Assembly: GCA_003712165.1 (NCBI GenBank) | Contig: RHLH01000001.1 | Span: 3,073,575 to 3,137,574 of the forward strand | Direction of reading: 5' to 3' | DNA from: Phycisphaera sp. | GTDB lineage: Bacteria > Planctomycetota > Phycisphaerae > Phycisphaerales > UBA1924 | DNA: 64,000 nt | In this document: positions 33,131 through 41,989 of the stretch, one piece after another | How positions within the stretch are numbered: the first letter of the stretch is position 1 | Layout of the letters: every line of letters begins with the position of its first letter | Translations under genes and position numbers: made by a program | Notes under the pieces: generated by a model | The model's database searches: none | What the model was told of the DNA's origin: nothing | The model's input: only the letters and a program-made list of their open reading frames with translations

Positions 33131-33571
33131 TCAGAGAGTGGCAGGCAGGCGGTCGGCGATGTACGCACGGATCTCGTCTCGGACCCTGCGGTAGTGGCTC
33201 ATCGCCTCTTCCTCGCTCTTGGCGTTCTCGGCGAGCCTGGGTGGATCGTCGAATCCCTCGTGGACGACCCGGGTCTTGCCCGGAAAGACGGGGCAGGTCT
33301 CGTTCGCGTGGCCGCAGACCGTGACGACGAGGTCGAGGGTCTCTGGATCGCAGTCCCCAACCATCTTGGAGGTGTGGCTGGTGATATCGACGTTGGCTTC
33401 AGCCATGGCCTTGACCGCCAGCGGGTTGAGGCCGTGGGGGTTCGTGCCCGCACTGCACGCGTCGATCGAACCCGGGTGCAGGTGCCTGGCCCAGCCCTCG
33501 GCCATCTGGCTTCGGCACGAGTTGCCAGTGCACAGGAACAGCACGCGTTTCGGCCCGTTTGCTTGAGTCAA
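33131..33571 (-). CDS. arsC: Arsenate reductase, thioredoxin-type (LMW phosphatase fold)
   Basis: 146 aa, reduces arsenate to arsenite. It has the low-molecular-weight phosphatase loop C14-TGNSC-R20-S, then VTVCGHANETCPVFPG with C86 and C93, the relay cysteines of the thioredoxin-coupled class, and the C-terminal DEIRAYIADRL helix. No ATG fits in frame near the family start, so I use a TTG at 33571 preceded by a G-rich site; longer forms would run into the divergent gene. It lies upstream of arsR on the same strand, with the ars operator between. The start is uncertain, the function firm. Confidence 0.9.
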   Translation of the reverse strand: MTQANGPKRVLFLCTGNSCRSQMAEGWARHLHPGSIDACSAGTNPHGLNPLAVKAMAEANVDITSHTSKMVGDCDPETLDLVVTVCGHANETCPVFPGKTRVVHEGFDDPPRLAENAKSEEEAMSHYRRVRDEIRAYIADRLPATL

Positions 33572-33674
33572 GCGACACCCCCCAGCGATGCGTCCATCTG
33601 AGATCCATGGTACACATCCCGCAGTCAGCCTACGTTCGTTCTGCACCAACTCGCCGACGAGAGCAAGCTTGAAC

Positions 33675-34568
33675 ATGACGACATACAACATCTTCACACT
33701 GTGTCAGCGCCGAGCCGGTCGGTGCGCCCTCGCCGCGGCTGCTCTGATGACATCGGCAGCGGTCTCGCAAGAAACAGACCACGAAGAACTCGTTGACGAT
33801 AAACCAAGCACGCTGAGTTTCTTCAGTGACATGAAGACCACCGTGAGTCTCTCCGTGCTGAACGGCGACGCCGACGGTCGGCTCGTGACCCCGAAGGGCG
33901 GCGACCCGGGAACAACGAGCCCTGGCCGACCAACGCTCGAAGAGATCGGAATCACGACAGTTACCGCTGCCGAAGCCGAAGTGTTGCTCACTTCGGGCCC
34001 GCATCGGTTCAGCACCTTTGCGACCCTGCTCCGGCTGGACGGTGACGACACGCTCACATCGGACCTCATCACCCACAACGTGCTCTTCCCGAGTGGGCTG
34101 GATGTCGAGTCGGAGGTCAAGCTCGACTGGTACGCGTTCGGCTACGGGTACGAGTTCGTGATCGAGAGCGAGAATACCGATCAGAAACTCACACTCGTCC
34201 CGAGCGCTCACTTCGTGCTCTTCGACTTTCTGTACAGACTCGAGGGCTCCAATGGCTCAAGCATCCAGCGGGCGTACATCAAACCCGGATTCCAAGTCGG
34301 GGGCGAAGCGGTCTGGGACACGGGCACCCCGCTCTCGTTGAAACTCAGTGGGCAAGCCGGGCTCCCGTTCGACAGCACAGCCGAGATATGGACGATCGAC
34401 GCCGTCGCGTTGTTGCGACTCTCCGACAATGGATCGCCCTCGGATTGGCGTGTGTTCGCGGGTGTTGAGTACACCACGATCGACTTCGAGGACACTCAGC
34501 CGATCCCGAACGACATCAGCGTCGATCTGGGCCCGATGGTCAAGGTCGGGGTCGAGGTCACGTTCTGA
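33675..34568 (+). CDS. Exported beta-barrel outer-membrane-type protein
   Basis: 297 aa. There is a signal peptide (basic start, then CALAAAALMTSAAVSQ) followed by a mature part of alternating polar/hydrophobic strands with short turns, ending in VKVGVEVTF, where a C-terminal phenylalanine after a strand is typical of BAM-assembled barrels. No family is recognised. It is divergent from arsC, with starts about 100 bp apart, and followed by two small lipoproteins. A role in arsenic handling is not supported beyond proximity. Confidence 0.72.
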   Translation: MTTYNIFTLCQRRAGRCALAAAALMTSAAVSQETDHEELVDDKPSTLSFFSDMKTTVSLSVLNGDADGRLVTPKGGDPGTTSPGRPTLEEIGITTVTAAEAEVLLTSGPHRFSTFATLLRLDGDDTLTSDLITHNVLFPSGLDVESEVKLDWYAFGYGYEFVIESENTDQKLTLVPSAHFVLFDFLYRLEGSNGSSIQRAYIKPGFQVGGEAVWDTGTPLSLKLSGQAGLPFDSTAEIWTIDAVALLRLSDNGSPSDWRVFAGVEYTTIDFEDTQPIPNDISVDLGPMVKVGVEVTF

Positions 34569-34600
34569 CCCCGCGCACTGACACGCCGCTACGATCGGGC

Positions 34601-34978
34601 ATGAATATCCATGGTCTGCCGATGGTGTCCGCGTTGGTGATCGGCTTTGTGTTCCTGCTCGCCGGGTGCAACCAGAAGTACACGGTCGATCTTACAAACT
34701 CGACCCGCTCGACCCTCGTCGCGACGCTCGAACTCGAGAGCCTCGGTTCGGGGCAGAAGGTCCTGACCAAGTCGGTTCTGGGCCCGGGCGAGTACCGCAC
34801 GATGGGTCCTGTCGAGGCGCCGTTTACAGAGCGAGTGCGGATCACGGTCATGCCCGCCGCGGGCGCGGGCGGGTTCAGCGAGCGCCGGAGGCTCGACCCG
34901 GGCAAATCGTTTGTCGATGTCGCCGCCGACGACTACGGCGGGGCCTCGCTCACGATCACAGTCCGGCGCGACCCGTAG
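34601..34978 (+). CDS. Small lipoprotein (paralogue 1)
   Basis: 125 aa with a lipobox: hydrophobic stretch then FLLAGC, cysteine at about 24. The mature part (YTVDLTNSTRSTLVATLEL..., VLGPGEYRTMGPVEAP) reads as a small beta-sandwich. The next gene encodes a protein with matching landmarks (VANQSSHPVNVQL, RLAPGDATRLGPIDAP), so the two are paralogues. Function unknown. It could pair with the barrel protein encoded just upstream, 32 bp away. Confidence 0.75.
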   Translation: MNIHGLPMVSALVIGFVFLLAGCNQKYTVDLTNSTRSTLVATLELESLGSGQKVLTKSVLGPGEYRTMGPVEAPFTERVRITVMPAAGAGGFSERRRLDPGKSFVDVAADDYGGASLTITVRRDP

Positions 34979-35032
34979 CAGCTCCAGAAACTCAGATTCG
35001 TGCTTGCCTGTGATAGATTGATCTGTGAGACT

Positions 35033-35416
35033 ATGCCCACCATGTCCAGACTCGCCGTCAGTTCATTCCTGATCGTCTTCGCCGTGCTCCTCACGGGTTG
35101 CAGCGGCACGTTCGAGGCCAGCGTCGCGAACCAGTCTTCGCACCCTGTCAATGTGCAGCTGACCTACACGAAGTGGTACGGCTCCAAGAAAGTACTCCTG
35201 CAAGAACGCCTTGCGCCGGGCGACGCAACAAGGCTCGGCCCGATCGACGCACCCGCCAGCCGGGCGAGGCTCGAAGCGACACCTCTGGGCATCGCGTCGC
35301 CCCGCGCAGCGCTTGGCATCAAGAGCGGCGAGACCACTGCGCACGTCATCGGCGTCTTCCTCAGCCGGGGCATCCCGGGCGTGGAATTGCGGGTCGTCGA
35401 AACCGATCGCAACTAA
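35033..35416 (+). CDS. Small lipoprotein (paralogue 2)
   Basis: 127 aa. A signal region ends at the lipobox VLLTGC. The mature part shares a pattern with the preceding lipoprotein, including the L-x-PG-[ED]-x-x-x-x-GP-[VI]-[ED]-AP motif. Two ATGs (35033, 35042) are possible; I use the first, which has GAGA upstream. Function unknown. A lamin-tail-type exported protein gene follows 20 bp later, so these small envelope genes may form one transcription unit. Confidence 0.72.
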   Translation: MPTMSRLAVSSFLIVFAVLLTGCSGTFEASVANQSSHPVNVQLTYTKWYGSKKVLLQERLAPGDATRLGPIDAPASRARLEATPLGIASPRAALGIKSGETTAHVIGVFLSRGIPGVELRVVETDRN

Positions 35417-35436
35417 CGAGAACCGAAAGGCATGCC

Positions 35437-36135
35437 ATGCTGACTCTCGCACTCGCTGCGGCTCTCATCGCCGCCCAACCCGAACAGGACGAATCGACCC
35501 CGGTGGTCGAGTTTCCCCACCCGCTCATCACCGAGATTCTCGCGGTCGTCCCAAAGGGCGACAACGGAGACGCCAACGGCGACGGCGCGCGTGATGCGAG
35601 CACCGATGAGTTCGTCGAGCTCATGAACCCGCACGACGAGCCCATCGAGATCGGCGGCTACACCATCAGCGACCGGAATGCGGGCGGGCAAGGCGCCGTC
35701 GAGTTCACCTTCCCGAGCCTCACGCTCGAGCCGGGCGAGATCGTGGTCGTCTTCAACGGCGGGGACGCGTTTACCGAGAACCTCGGCACCGAGACGGCAC
35801 CGGCTGCCGAGAAGGCCGAGCGGTTCGACGCCTGGACGTTCGTCATGGAACTCTCGGACAACTTCGCCGGTTTCTCGAACAAGGGCGATTGGGTGCTGCT
35901 CTCCGATCCGGAGGGCAAACCCGTGCACGTCGTCAGCTGGGGCAGCTTCAAGGAGGAGCTGCCCGAAGGCGAAGGGCTCGTGAAAGAGACGCCCGCGGAC
36001 ATGAGCGGTGGCAGCCTCTGCAGGTACATGTTCGGCGGACCGATCGTCGGGCACCCGGCACTCGACGGGAAGCTCTTTAGCCCAGGCAAGCACCCGATCG
36101 AGGCCCGGATGACGGGCGACAGTCAGGGCCGCTAG
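35437..36135 (+). CDS. Exported lamin-tail-domain (LTD) protein
   Basis: 232 aa. A short signal sequence (LTLALAAALIAAQ) precedes an LTD-type immunoglobulin-like fold: ITEILAVVPKGDNGDANGDG, DEFVELMNPHDEPIEIGGYTISD, LEPGEIVVVFNGGD, and later KGDWVLLSDPEGKPVHVVSWG. The DNGDANGDGARD stretch is a probable calcium-binding loop. LTD proteins are often secreted, attached to nucleases or surface proteins; here the domain stands almost alone. The ATG at 35437 has AAAGG upstream. Function unknown. Confidence 0.78.
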   Translation: MLTLALAAALIAAQPEQDESTPVVEFPHPLITEILAVVPKGDNGDANGDGARDASTDEFVELMNPHDEPIEIGGYTISDRNAGGQGAVEFTFPSLTLEPGEIVVVFNGGDAFTENLGTETAPAAEKAERFDAWTFVMELSDNFAGFSNKGDWVLLSDPEGKPVHVVSWGSFKEELPEGEGLVKETPADMSGGSLCRYMFGGPIVGHPALDGKLFSPGKHPIEARMTGDSQGR

Positions 36136-36174
36136 CATCTGGCCGACGGCGCCGCACGCGCCCTGGAGCAACAC

Positions 36175-36714
36175 ATGGCCTGGATCACCAAGAACAGCGC
36201 CGGCGCCACTATCGAACGCCGCGACGAGCCCTACCTCACCGACGAGATGCGCAAGCACCTCGGCGACGAGATCCTCCCCCGCTACGAGACCACCCTTGGT
36301 GCGCTCCTGCCCGCGCTCCACGAGATCCAGCATACCTACGGCTGGATCCCCCCCCAGGCGATGCACGAGATCGCAGACTTCCTTCAGGTCCCGCCGAGCG
36401 ATGTCATCGATACCGTGACGTTCTATGAGGAGTACTGGACCAACCCCAAGGGAGAGCACGTCGTCGCCGTCTGCCGATCCATAGCGTGCGAGTTCTGCGG
36501 CCAGGGCGAAGTCACACAGGCCTGCAAGGACAAACTGGGCATCGACGTCGGCGAGACAACCGAGGATGGCAAGTACACACTCATCGAACTCGAGTGCCTC
36601 GGCGCCTGCGGCGGCGCCCCCGCGATGCTCGTCGATGAGAAGCTCCACGAGTTCGTCAAGCCCGGCGAGGTCTCGAGCCACATCGACGATGCACCCAAGC
36701 ACTCGTCACACTGA
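36175..36714 (+). CDS. nuoE: NADH-quinone oxidoreductase subunit E
   Basis: 179 aa, the thioredoxin-fold subunit carrying the N1a [2Fe-2S] cluster of complex I. The cluster cysteines are C100-x4-C105 and C141-x3-C145 (CRSIAC and ECLGACGGAP). An additional cysteine, C108, lies close to the first pair. The N-terminal helical part contains ALLPALHEIQHTYGWIP as in homologues. It is separated from nuoD by 4.7 kb and from nuoF by 7.2 kb of other genes. The start ATG at 36175 is typical. Confidence 0.95.
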   Translation: MAWITKNSAGATIERRDEPYLTDEMRKHLGDEILPRYETTLGALLPALHEIQHTYGWIPPQAMHEIADFLQVPPSDVIDTVTFYEEYWTNPKGEHVVAVCRSIACEFCGQGEVTQACKDKLGIDVGETTEDGKYTLIELECLGACGGAPAMLVDEKLHEFVKPGEVSSHIDDAPKHSSH

Positions 36715-36722
36715 GCAGACAC

Positions 36723-36929
36723 TTGGCTGAGAAGAACGACAGCATCGTGCGCAACATCGGCCGGTTCACCGGCGAGATCTGGCGGGCCATCAAGTCCCCC
36801 GCGAACTCATCCGAGACGCACGAGGTCAAGCGCACAACCGAAACCGAAGAACGCCAGACCGACGACGGCAAGGTCATACTGCGCCGAACAACGATCGAAG
36901 AGATCGAGATCTCGAAAGACGAAAGCTAA
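36723..36929 (+). CDS. Small charged hypothetical protein
   Basis: 68 aa from a TTG start, 8 bp after nuoE. The N-terminal half is amphipathic (IVRNIGRFTGEIWRAIKSP) and the C-terminal half is rich in E, T, K and R (THEVKRTTETEERQTDDGKVILRRTTIEEIEI), with no membrane span or known motif. The frame is clean and its codon use matches its neighbours, but the ribosome site is weak. Position suggests co-expression with nuoE. Function unknown. Confidence 0.5.
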   Translation: MAEKNDSIVRNIGRFTGEIWRAIKSPANSSETHEVKRTTETEERQTDDGKVILRRTTIEEIEISKDES

Positions 36930-36934
36930 GAAGA

Positions 36935-38203
36935 TCACTGCACCGCGAACTCAGGCTTGTCTGCCCTCTCACCAGTGACCCATTTGTAGATCTCGAGTGT
37001 CTGCATCGCCTTAGCGTGCCAGGTGAGGTGGTCCTCAACGCGCTGCCTCGCTGCGGCGCCGAGTTTTTCGCGGAGATCCTTGTCTCGCTCGAGCTCTTCC
37101 AGATGCACGCGCATCGCGCTTGCGATGTGTTGCTTCGAGCCGAGGCTGACCTTGCGGCCGCACTCGTCGGTGATGAGCCCGCCGGGCCCGCCGTAGTCAA
37201 CAACGACACTGGGCAGGCCCGCAGCCATCGCCTCGACGACGACGCCCGCGCCGAGTTCGCGGATCGATGGGAACACGAACACGTCCGCGCTGCGGAGCAG
37301 GTTCCCCACCTCGGTCTGATCGACCCAGCCCGAGAGCTCGACGCAGTCCTCGAGGTTGTGCTCTTTGATGAGCGCCTCGAGCATCGGGCGGTCGGGGCCG
37401 TCGCCGATCATCATGAGCTTGTGCTTGCGGAGATCCTCGCTCTCTGCGAATGCGCGGATCGCGACGTCGGCGCACTTGTAGGGCACGAGCCTGCCGACGA
37501 AAACGAACGTCAGCTTCTCTGAATTCGTCGGGATGCGTTCCTTGAACACGGTCGGGTCCACCCCCACCTCGGGCAGCAGCACGACACGGTCGTGGCACGA
37601 CTCGGGCAGGTCTTCTTTCGTGTGCTTGAACCCGGCAAGGATGCACGAGCTCTCGCGGTAGGTCCGCTTGAGGTAGGGCAGGTGCCTGTACGCGTTACGT
37701 ACATACGTCAGCCACTCGCGCTCGCGAGCCAGCTCCGCCTTGAAGTCATCGGGCCACTTCAAGCCGCCGTTGAGCGGACCGAGCACGAACGGCACGTTCC
37801 CTCTCCCGGCGATCCAACTCGGGAGCGTGGGCGACATGGGCGTGATGCGGTGCACCACATCGAACTCTTTCTTGCGGATGCGCTCACCCAGGTGCTTCCA
37901 GGCCTGGCGCTCGAACGCGATGTAGGGCAGGTAGCTCATCGCGATGCCCGCGGTCCAGGCGACCTTCTTGCCGCCCCGGATGATCGTGGAGGCCTTGTAC
38001 ATGGGCCCGGCGATGTACTCGTTGTCGAGGTAGACGACCTCGCACTTGCCCCTGCCGTGCTTCTCGATGTTCTCCCGGTTGCGCACGTGCGTGGCAAGCG
38101 TGACATCGCACACCTCGCCCAGCGCGAGCGCGGCCTTGTAGCCCACGACTGGGAGGCTCGGCCATTCGGGGTTGCAACTGTCGGCCAGTATCAAGGCGCG
38201 CAT
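36935..38203 (-). CDS. GT4 family glycosyltransferase
   Basis: 422 aa. The GT-B fold has FVFVGRLVPYKCADVAIRAF, LMMIGDGPDRPML, LSGWVDQTEVGNLL and FPSIRELGAGVVVEAMAAG, including the E-x7-E donor-site region. The N-terminal acceptor half has a DVVHRITPMSPTLPSW segment. It is a single leftward gene converging on the small gene after nuoE, and no other glycan gene is adjacent. Acceptor and donor sugar are unknown. Confidence 0.9.
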   Translation of the reverse strand: MRALILADSCNPEWPSLPVVGYKAALALGEVCDVTLATHVRNRENIEKHGRGKCEVVYLDNEYIAGPMYKASTIIRGGKKVAWTAGIAMSYLPYIAFERQAWKHLGERIRKKEFDVVHRITPMSPTLPSWIAGRGNVPFVLGPLNGGLKWPDDFKAELAREREWLTYVRNAYRHLPYLKRTYRESSCILAGFKHTKEDLPESCHDRVVLLPEVGVDPTVFKERIPTNSEKLTFVFVGRLVPYKCADVAIRAFAESEDLRKHKLMMIGDGPDRPMLEALIKEHNLEDCVELSGWVDQTEVGNLLRSADVFVFPSIRELGAGVVVEAMAAGLPSVVVDYGGPGGLITDECGRKVSLGSKQHIASAMRVHLEELERDKDLREKLGAAARQRVEDHLTWHAKAMQTLEIYKWVTGERADKPEFAVQ

Positions 38204-38573
38204 CGGTAGCTCCGGCGGGGTCAGACAGCACTATTGGCTGCCGGCGCCCCGCAAGTGCGCTATCGGCCGATTCTGGTCTGACATCCAGAATGTGTGTCCC
38301 GTTGCTGTTATCGCTCGTTTCAACGAGCTTGAGCCGCGGAACAACACCCTTACTCGATGGTTCTGAAGTAAGTCAAACCCTGGCAGATACGCTCAGCGAT
38401 CTTGAGCGTATAATACTGCGGCGACCCAAGGGTCCGCCCCTCTCGGAGCCGCGGGACCATTCTGATGCGTCACCGCCCGAGACAGCACCTCCCTGCAACA
38501 TTGTGTAGTGCCGTATAGCGACCAGGCCACCCGGTCCCTTCCGGACACCAAATCCAACCAAAAGGACACAATC
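38204..38573. other. Intergenic region before the AT-rich exported-protein gene
   Basis: 370 bp with no convincing gene. A TATAAT hexamer sits at 38409-38414 but I see no well-spaced -35. A 72-codon frame at 38290-38508 lacks coding character. Composition shifts to lower GC through this stretch and stays lower until about 39.7 kb. Confidence 0.45.
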
Positions 38574-39563
38574 ATGCTTCTAAGGCTTTTCTTATGCGTT
38601 CTCATTATCTCATCTGCAGTCTCGGCCCACTCGCAAGACACCGCTGACCAAGCTATCCCCGAGCAACTCCGTGATGTATACAAACTCATCACGCCCTCCG
38701 CCGGCGACGAGATACTGACGCAATCAGCATCCGGTGGGATTAAATTTTACAGCAAGACACACGCATTCGAATACGTCGGGTTTGAAATCGTTGAAGACGA
38801 TGAAGGCAAAGAAATCCCCGCTCTGATTGGGGTATTCAACAACGAAACCGGCTTCATCATCTTGCCCGTCGATTTCGAGAATGAACAGCTGTCTGGCTCT
38901 GCAATTATGATACTGGATGAAGAAGCGTTCATCGACGACAGTGCCGAAGTTCACAAGATGGGCAACGCAACCGAAGAAATCCGTTTCGGTGTCTCCGGCA
39001 CGCTGATCAGCGAAGCAGGCGAGAGTGTTCCCTTCGCCCTCGCGATCGCCGGCGGCGCCGGAACCAGCACCTTCAGAATCGAAGGAAACACCGTCTATCT
39101 CAACGGCGATCTCGGATCGGGCACCTACCACCAAATCGTTTACCTCACCAAGCACCACCCAGAAGTAGATCGAATTGTCTTTGAGGATGTCCCCGGCTCG
39201 GTCAACGACGAGATCAATGTCATGACCGGGCGTCTCATCCGAAACGCCAACTACACCACCGAACTGCTCGCAGATTCACAGATATCGTCTGGCGGCGTGG
39301 ACCTATTCCTAGCGGGGAGCACACGCATCATCGCCGAGGGCGCACGCATCGGTGTCCACTCGTGGGGTGACCCGGCTGAAGATATTGAGCCCGCAAAGCT
39401 GCCCAGATCCCACCCAGCGCACAAACACCAAGTAGATTACTTCTCTGAGATCATGGACAACGGCGTCGAGTTCTATTTCTACACACTCGAAGCCGCCGCG
39501 TTTGACGACATCCACTGGATGAGCCAAGAAGAAATATCCGCTTGGAAACTTGCAACACCCTGA
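38574..39563 (+). CDS. Exported ClpP/crotonase-like fold protein
   Basis: 329 aa with a clear signal peptide (LLRLFLCVLIISSAVSAHS). Residues about 190-329 follow the ClpP-like pattern of COG3904-type periplasmic proteins: VYLNGDLGSGTYHQIVYL, VDRIVFEDVPGSVND, then GGVDLFLAGSTRIIAEGARIGVHSWG and a late MDNGVEFYFY...EEISAWKL. The usual serine context (CxSAC) reads SQISSGGVD here, so catalysis is doubtful. AAAGGA sits 7 bp before the ATG. Base composition and codons (AAA, ATT, GAA) differ from the neighbours, suggesting acquisition. Substrate or partner unknown. Confidence 0.68.
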   Translation: MLLRLFLCVLIISSAVSAHSQDTADQAIPEQLRDVYKLITPSAGDEILTQSASGGIKFYSKTHAFEYVGFEIVEDDEGKEIPALIGVFNNETGFIILPVDFENEQLSGSAIMILDEEAFIDDSAEVHKMGNATEEIRFGVSGTLISEAGESVPFALAIAGGAGTSTFRIEGNTVYLNGDLGSGTYHQIVYLTKHHPEVDRIVFEDVPGSVNDEINVMTGRLIRNANYTTELLADSQISSGGVDLFLAGSTRIIAEGARIGVHSWGDPAEDIEPAKLPRSHPAHKHQVDYFSEIMDNGVEFYFYTLEAAAFDDIHWMSQEEISAWKLATP

Positions 39564-39744
39564 TTGCTCACACGAATCATAATCGCGAACAGGGTGCAGT
39601 TTGTAATCCCGTAACAGCCTTCCCAGCCAAGGCCATTCTCCCCGGTGTCGGCGCGAAGAAGACGTTGCAAATTTGCTCGACGCACGAGTCGAGAGAGATG
39701 GTGTCAGCCTGTACTTTATTCAGGGCCACGCAGAGCCAAACGCT

Positions 39745-40530
39745 TTACGACCCATCGATCATGTCGAACACGCCGCCCAAGACCGAGCCCTCGCCCTTGT
39801 TGGTCCGGCTGGCGATGATCACACGGTCGGCGAACCGGCTAAAGGGCAGCGTCTGGAGCCACACCTTCCCGGGGCCGGTCATCACGGCGTAGAAGAGCCC
39901 CTCGCCCCCGAACAGCTTGTTCTTGATGCCCTTGACGAACTGGATGTCGTAGCCCACCGTTTTCTCGAACGCGACGAGGCAGCCCGTGTCCACGCGGAGC
40001 TGCTCGCCCGGCGCGAGCTCGCGCTCGATGATCGTGCCGCCCGCGTGCAGGAACGCCTGCCCGTCGCCCGACTCGCTCGAGAGCTTCTGGAGGATGAACC
40101 CTTCACCGCCGAAAAGGCCCACGCCCAGCTTCTTCTGAAACGCGATCCCGATCTCGATGCCCCGCGCGGCGCAGAGGAACGAGTCCTTCTGGCACGTCAA
40201 CTCCCCGCCGTGGTCGGCGAGCTCGATCGGGATGACATGCCCCGGGTACGGCGCCGCGAACGCGCAGTCGCGCCGGACGCTGCCCTGGTTGGCAAAGTAC
40301 GTGATGAAGAACGACTCGCCAGTGACCATGCGCTTGCCGGCCTCAAAGAGCTTCCCGAACACACCACCCCCGCCGCCCTTCATCGAGAGCGAGGTCGCCA
40401 TCTCCACATCAGGGTCGATGTACATCATCGCCCCCGCCTCGGCGACAACGGCCTCCTGCGGGTCCAGCGTGATGATCACCGCCTGCATGTCGTTGCCGAT
40501 GATCTTGTAGTCGATGATGTCGGTTGCCAT
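39745..40530 (-). CDS. AIM24 family protein
   Basis: 261 aa of the AIM24/TIGR00266 family, a double-psi-like beta-rich fold of unknown biochemical role. Visible landmarks are VIITLDPQEAVVAEAGAMMYID, the glycine run MKGGGGGVFGK, LFGGEGFILQKLSS, and LFGGEGLFYAVMTGPG. The ATG at 40530 has GGAGG 7 bp upstream; longer in-frame residues have no support. It is a lone leftward gene, 58 bp downstream of an FG-GAP surface protein gene. Bacterial members are sometimes linked to membrane stress, which cannot be tested here. Confidence 0.9.
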   Translation of the reverse strand: MATDIIDYKIIGNDMQAVIITLDPQEAVVAEAGAMMYIDPDVEMATSLSMKGGGGGVFGKLFEAGKRMVTGESFFITYFANQGSVRRDCAFAAPYPGHVIPIELADHGGELTCQKDSFLCAARGIEIGIAFQKKLGVGLFGGEGFILQKLSSESGDGQAFLHAGGTIIERELAPGEQLRVDTGCLVAFEKTVGYDIQFVKGIKNKLFGGEGLFYAVMTGPGKVWLQTLPFSRFADRVIIASRTNKGEGSVLGGVFDMIDGS

Positions 40531-40588
40531 ATGCGTGCCTCCGGATATCCATCCTATGGCGGGCACGCTACGAGGGTTCACGGCGCCA

Positions 40589-41944
40589 CTACGGGCAGCC
40601 CGAGTTGTAGTTATTGAGCCAGGCTGTGAAGTCGTTGGGCGCACATGAGCCATCGGCGTTCTGATCGCAATCCGGCCCAGAGAGGTTGTACGCGCCGATC
40701 CAGGCCGTGAAGTCTGTCGGGCTGAGCAAGCCGTCGTGGTTCGTATCTGCGAAGCAGTCCGGCGCGAGGTTGAACAGGTAGGCCGAACCCGAATCGCTGC
40801 CCTGGTCGTCGTCAAGCGCCGCGCCGGCGAGGACCTTGGTTCTCGTCAGTGCCAGAGAAGACCCCAGCAAATCTCCCGGCGAGGCATCGCTCGAGACGAG
40901 CTTCATTGCCTGATTGCCCGTCACCGCATCGAACAGGTAGACACTCCCGCCCCCCAATCCGTCTGAGCCATCTCCAAACGCAGACACCGCGACGTGATCG
41001 CCAAAGATATCAACGACGGCCCCGAACTCGTCACCGGGCTGGGCGTCGTCGGGAGTCATCCGGTGTAACTGCTGGCCTGTCGAGACATCGAAGACATACA
41101 CAGCGCCCGACACATCACCGGGGTTATCGTCGGATCTCGTGCCGACCGCGACGAGGCCGCCTGAGATCGCAACGGAGTACCCGAACTCGATGTTCGCAGA
41201 GGCGTCCTGCGGGACAAGCTTGTGAAGCTGCACTCCGGTGGCTGCGTTGAAAAGATACGCCGACCCAGAATCGCTGCCGCCATCATCATCTCCGATAGCA
41301 CCGACCACGACGACCCCCCCGTCGATATCGACCGAGTATCCAAAGCGATCATCCATCGCACCGTCGTTCGGAGTCAGCTTCCCGAGTGAGTCACTGCTTT
41401 GAGTGCTAAACAAGAACACCGAGCCGGAGCTAGAACCGTTGTCGTCATCGAAGACTGCTCCAGCGGCGAGATACTGGCTGTCTGCAGCGATCGACCACCC
41501 GAAATGATCGCCCTCTTCGATGTCGTCGGGCGTGATCTTGAGAACGCGCGTCAGGTCTGTTGTATCGACCAGATAGAGAGCACCAGCGGCATCGCCCTGG
41601 TCATCATCCAAGTGCGCGCTAACGATGAGAAGCCCGCCTCCGAGCGTGACCCGGCTCCCGAACCTGTCGTCCGCTTGGCCGTCGTCCGGAGTGAGCTTGG
41701 CGATCTGAGCGCCCGTGTAGGCATCGAAGAGGTATGCCGCACCGGACCAGATACCGTTGTCGCTGTCGCGTGGAGCGCCCAGCGCCATGAGTCTGTTTTT
41801 GAGCGCGGCGCTAGACCCGAACTGATCATCGGCGGCGCCGTCGTCTGGCAACACCTTTAGGTCCTCTGTAACGATCTGACCGAGTGCGGAGCCCATCGAT
41901 GCGCTAAGAGAACAAATCAAGAGCAGTCGCAGGGCAGAACTCAT
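40589..41944 (-). CDS. Secreted FG-GAP beta-propeller protein with dockerin-type tail
   Basis: 451 aa with a signal peptide (LLLICSLSASMGSALG). Seven repeats of about 53 residues follow, each starting with a variant of L-x-PDDG-x-x-DD-x-FG-x-S (for example LTPDDGQADDRFG, ITPDDIEEGDHFG, LTPNDGAMDDRFG) and carrying a DDDxGxxSGxxYLF loop typical of FG-GAP calcium-binding propellers. The C-terminus DTNHDGLLSPTDFTAWIGAYN plus NADGSCAPNDFTAWLNNYN is a dockerin-like pair, presumably for surface attachment. The partner cohesin is not in view. Role likely adhesive or scaffold. Confidence 0.87.
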   Translation of the reverse strand: MSSALRLLLICSLSASMGSALGQIVTEDLKVLPDDGAADDQFGSSAALKNRLMALGAPRDSDNGIWSGAAYLFDAYTGAQIAKLTPDDGQADDRFGSRVTLGGGLLIVSAHLDDDQGDAAGALYLVDTTDLTRVLKITPDDIEEGDHFGWSIAADSQYLAAGAVFDDDNGSSSGSVFLFSTQSSDSLGKLTPNDGAMDDRFGYSVDIDGGVVVVGAIGDDDGGSDSGSAYLFNAATGVQLHKLVPQDASANIEFGYSVAISGGLVAVGTRSDDNPGDVSGAVYVFDVSTGQQLHRMTPDDAQPGDEFGAVVDIFGDHVAVSAFGDGSDGLGGGSVYLFDAVTGNQAMKLVSSDASPGDLLGSSLALTRTKVLAGAALDDDQGSDSGSAYLFNLAPDCFADTNHDGLLSPTDFTAWIGAYNLSGPDCDQNADGSCAPNDFTAWLNNYNSGCP

Positions 41945-41989
41945 CGGTAACTTCCTATCGATCCTCAGCGTCTGATCACGATCTGGCGT

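Noticed and set aside
31680..33600. Mobile-element boundaries around the arsenic cluster
   Set aside because: No transposase, terminal inverted repeats or target duplications could be seen flanking it.
35413..36702. A 429-codon open frame on the minus strand
   Set aside because: It covers the lamin-tail gene and nuoE on the other strand. NuoE cysteine motifs leave no doubt about the true strand.
38290..38508. 72-codon frame in the gap before the ClpP-like gene
   Set aside because: No ribosome site, no recognisable motif and poor coding character.
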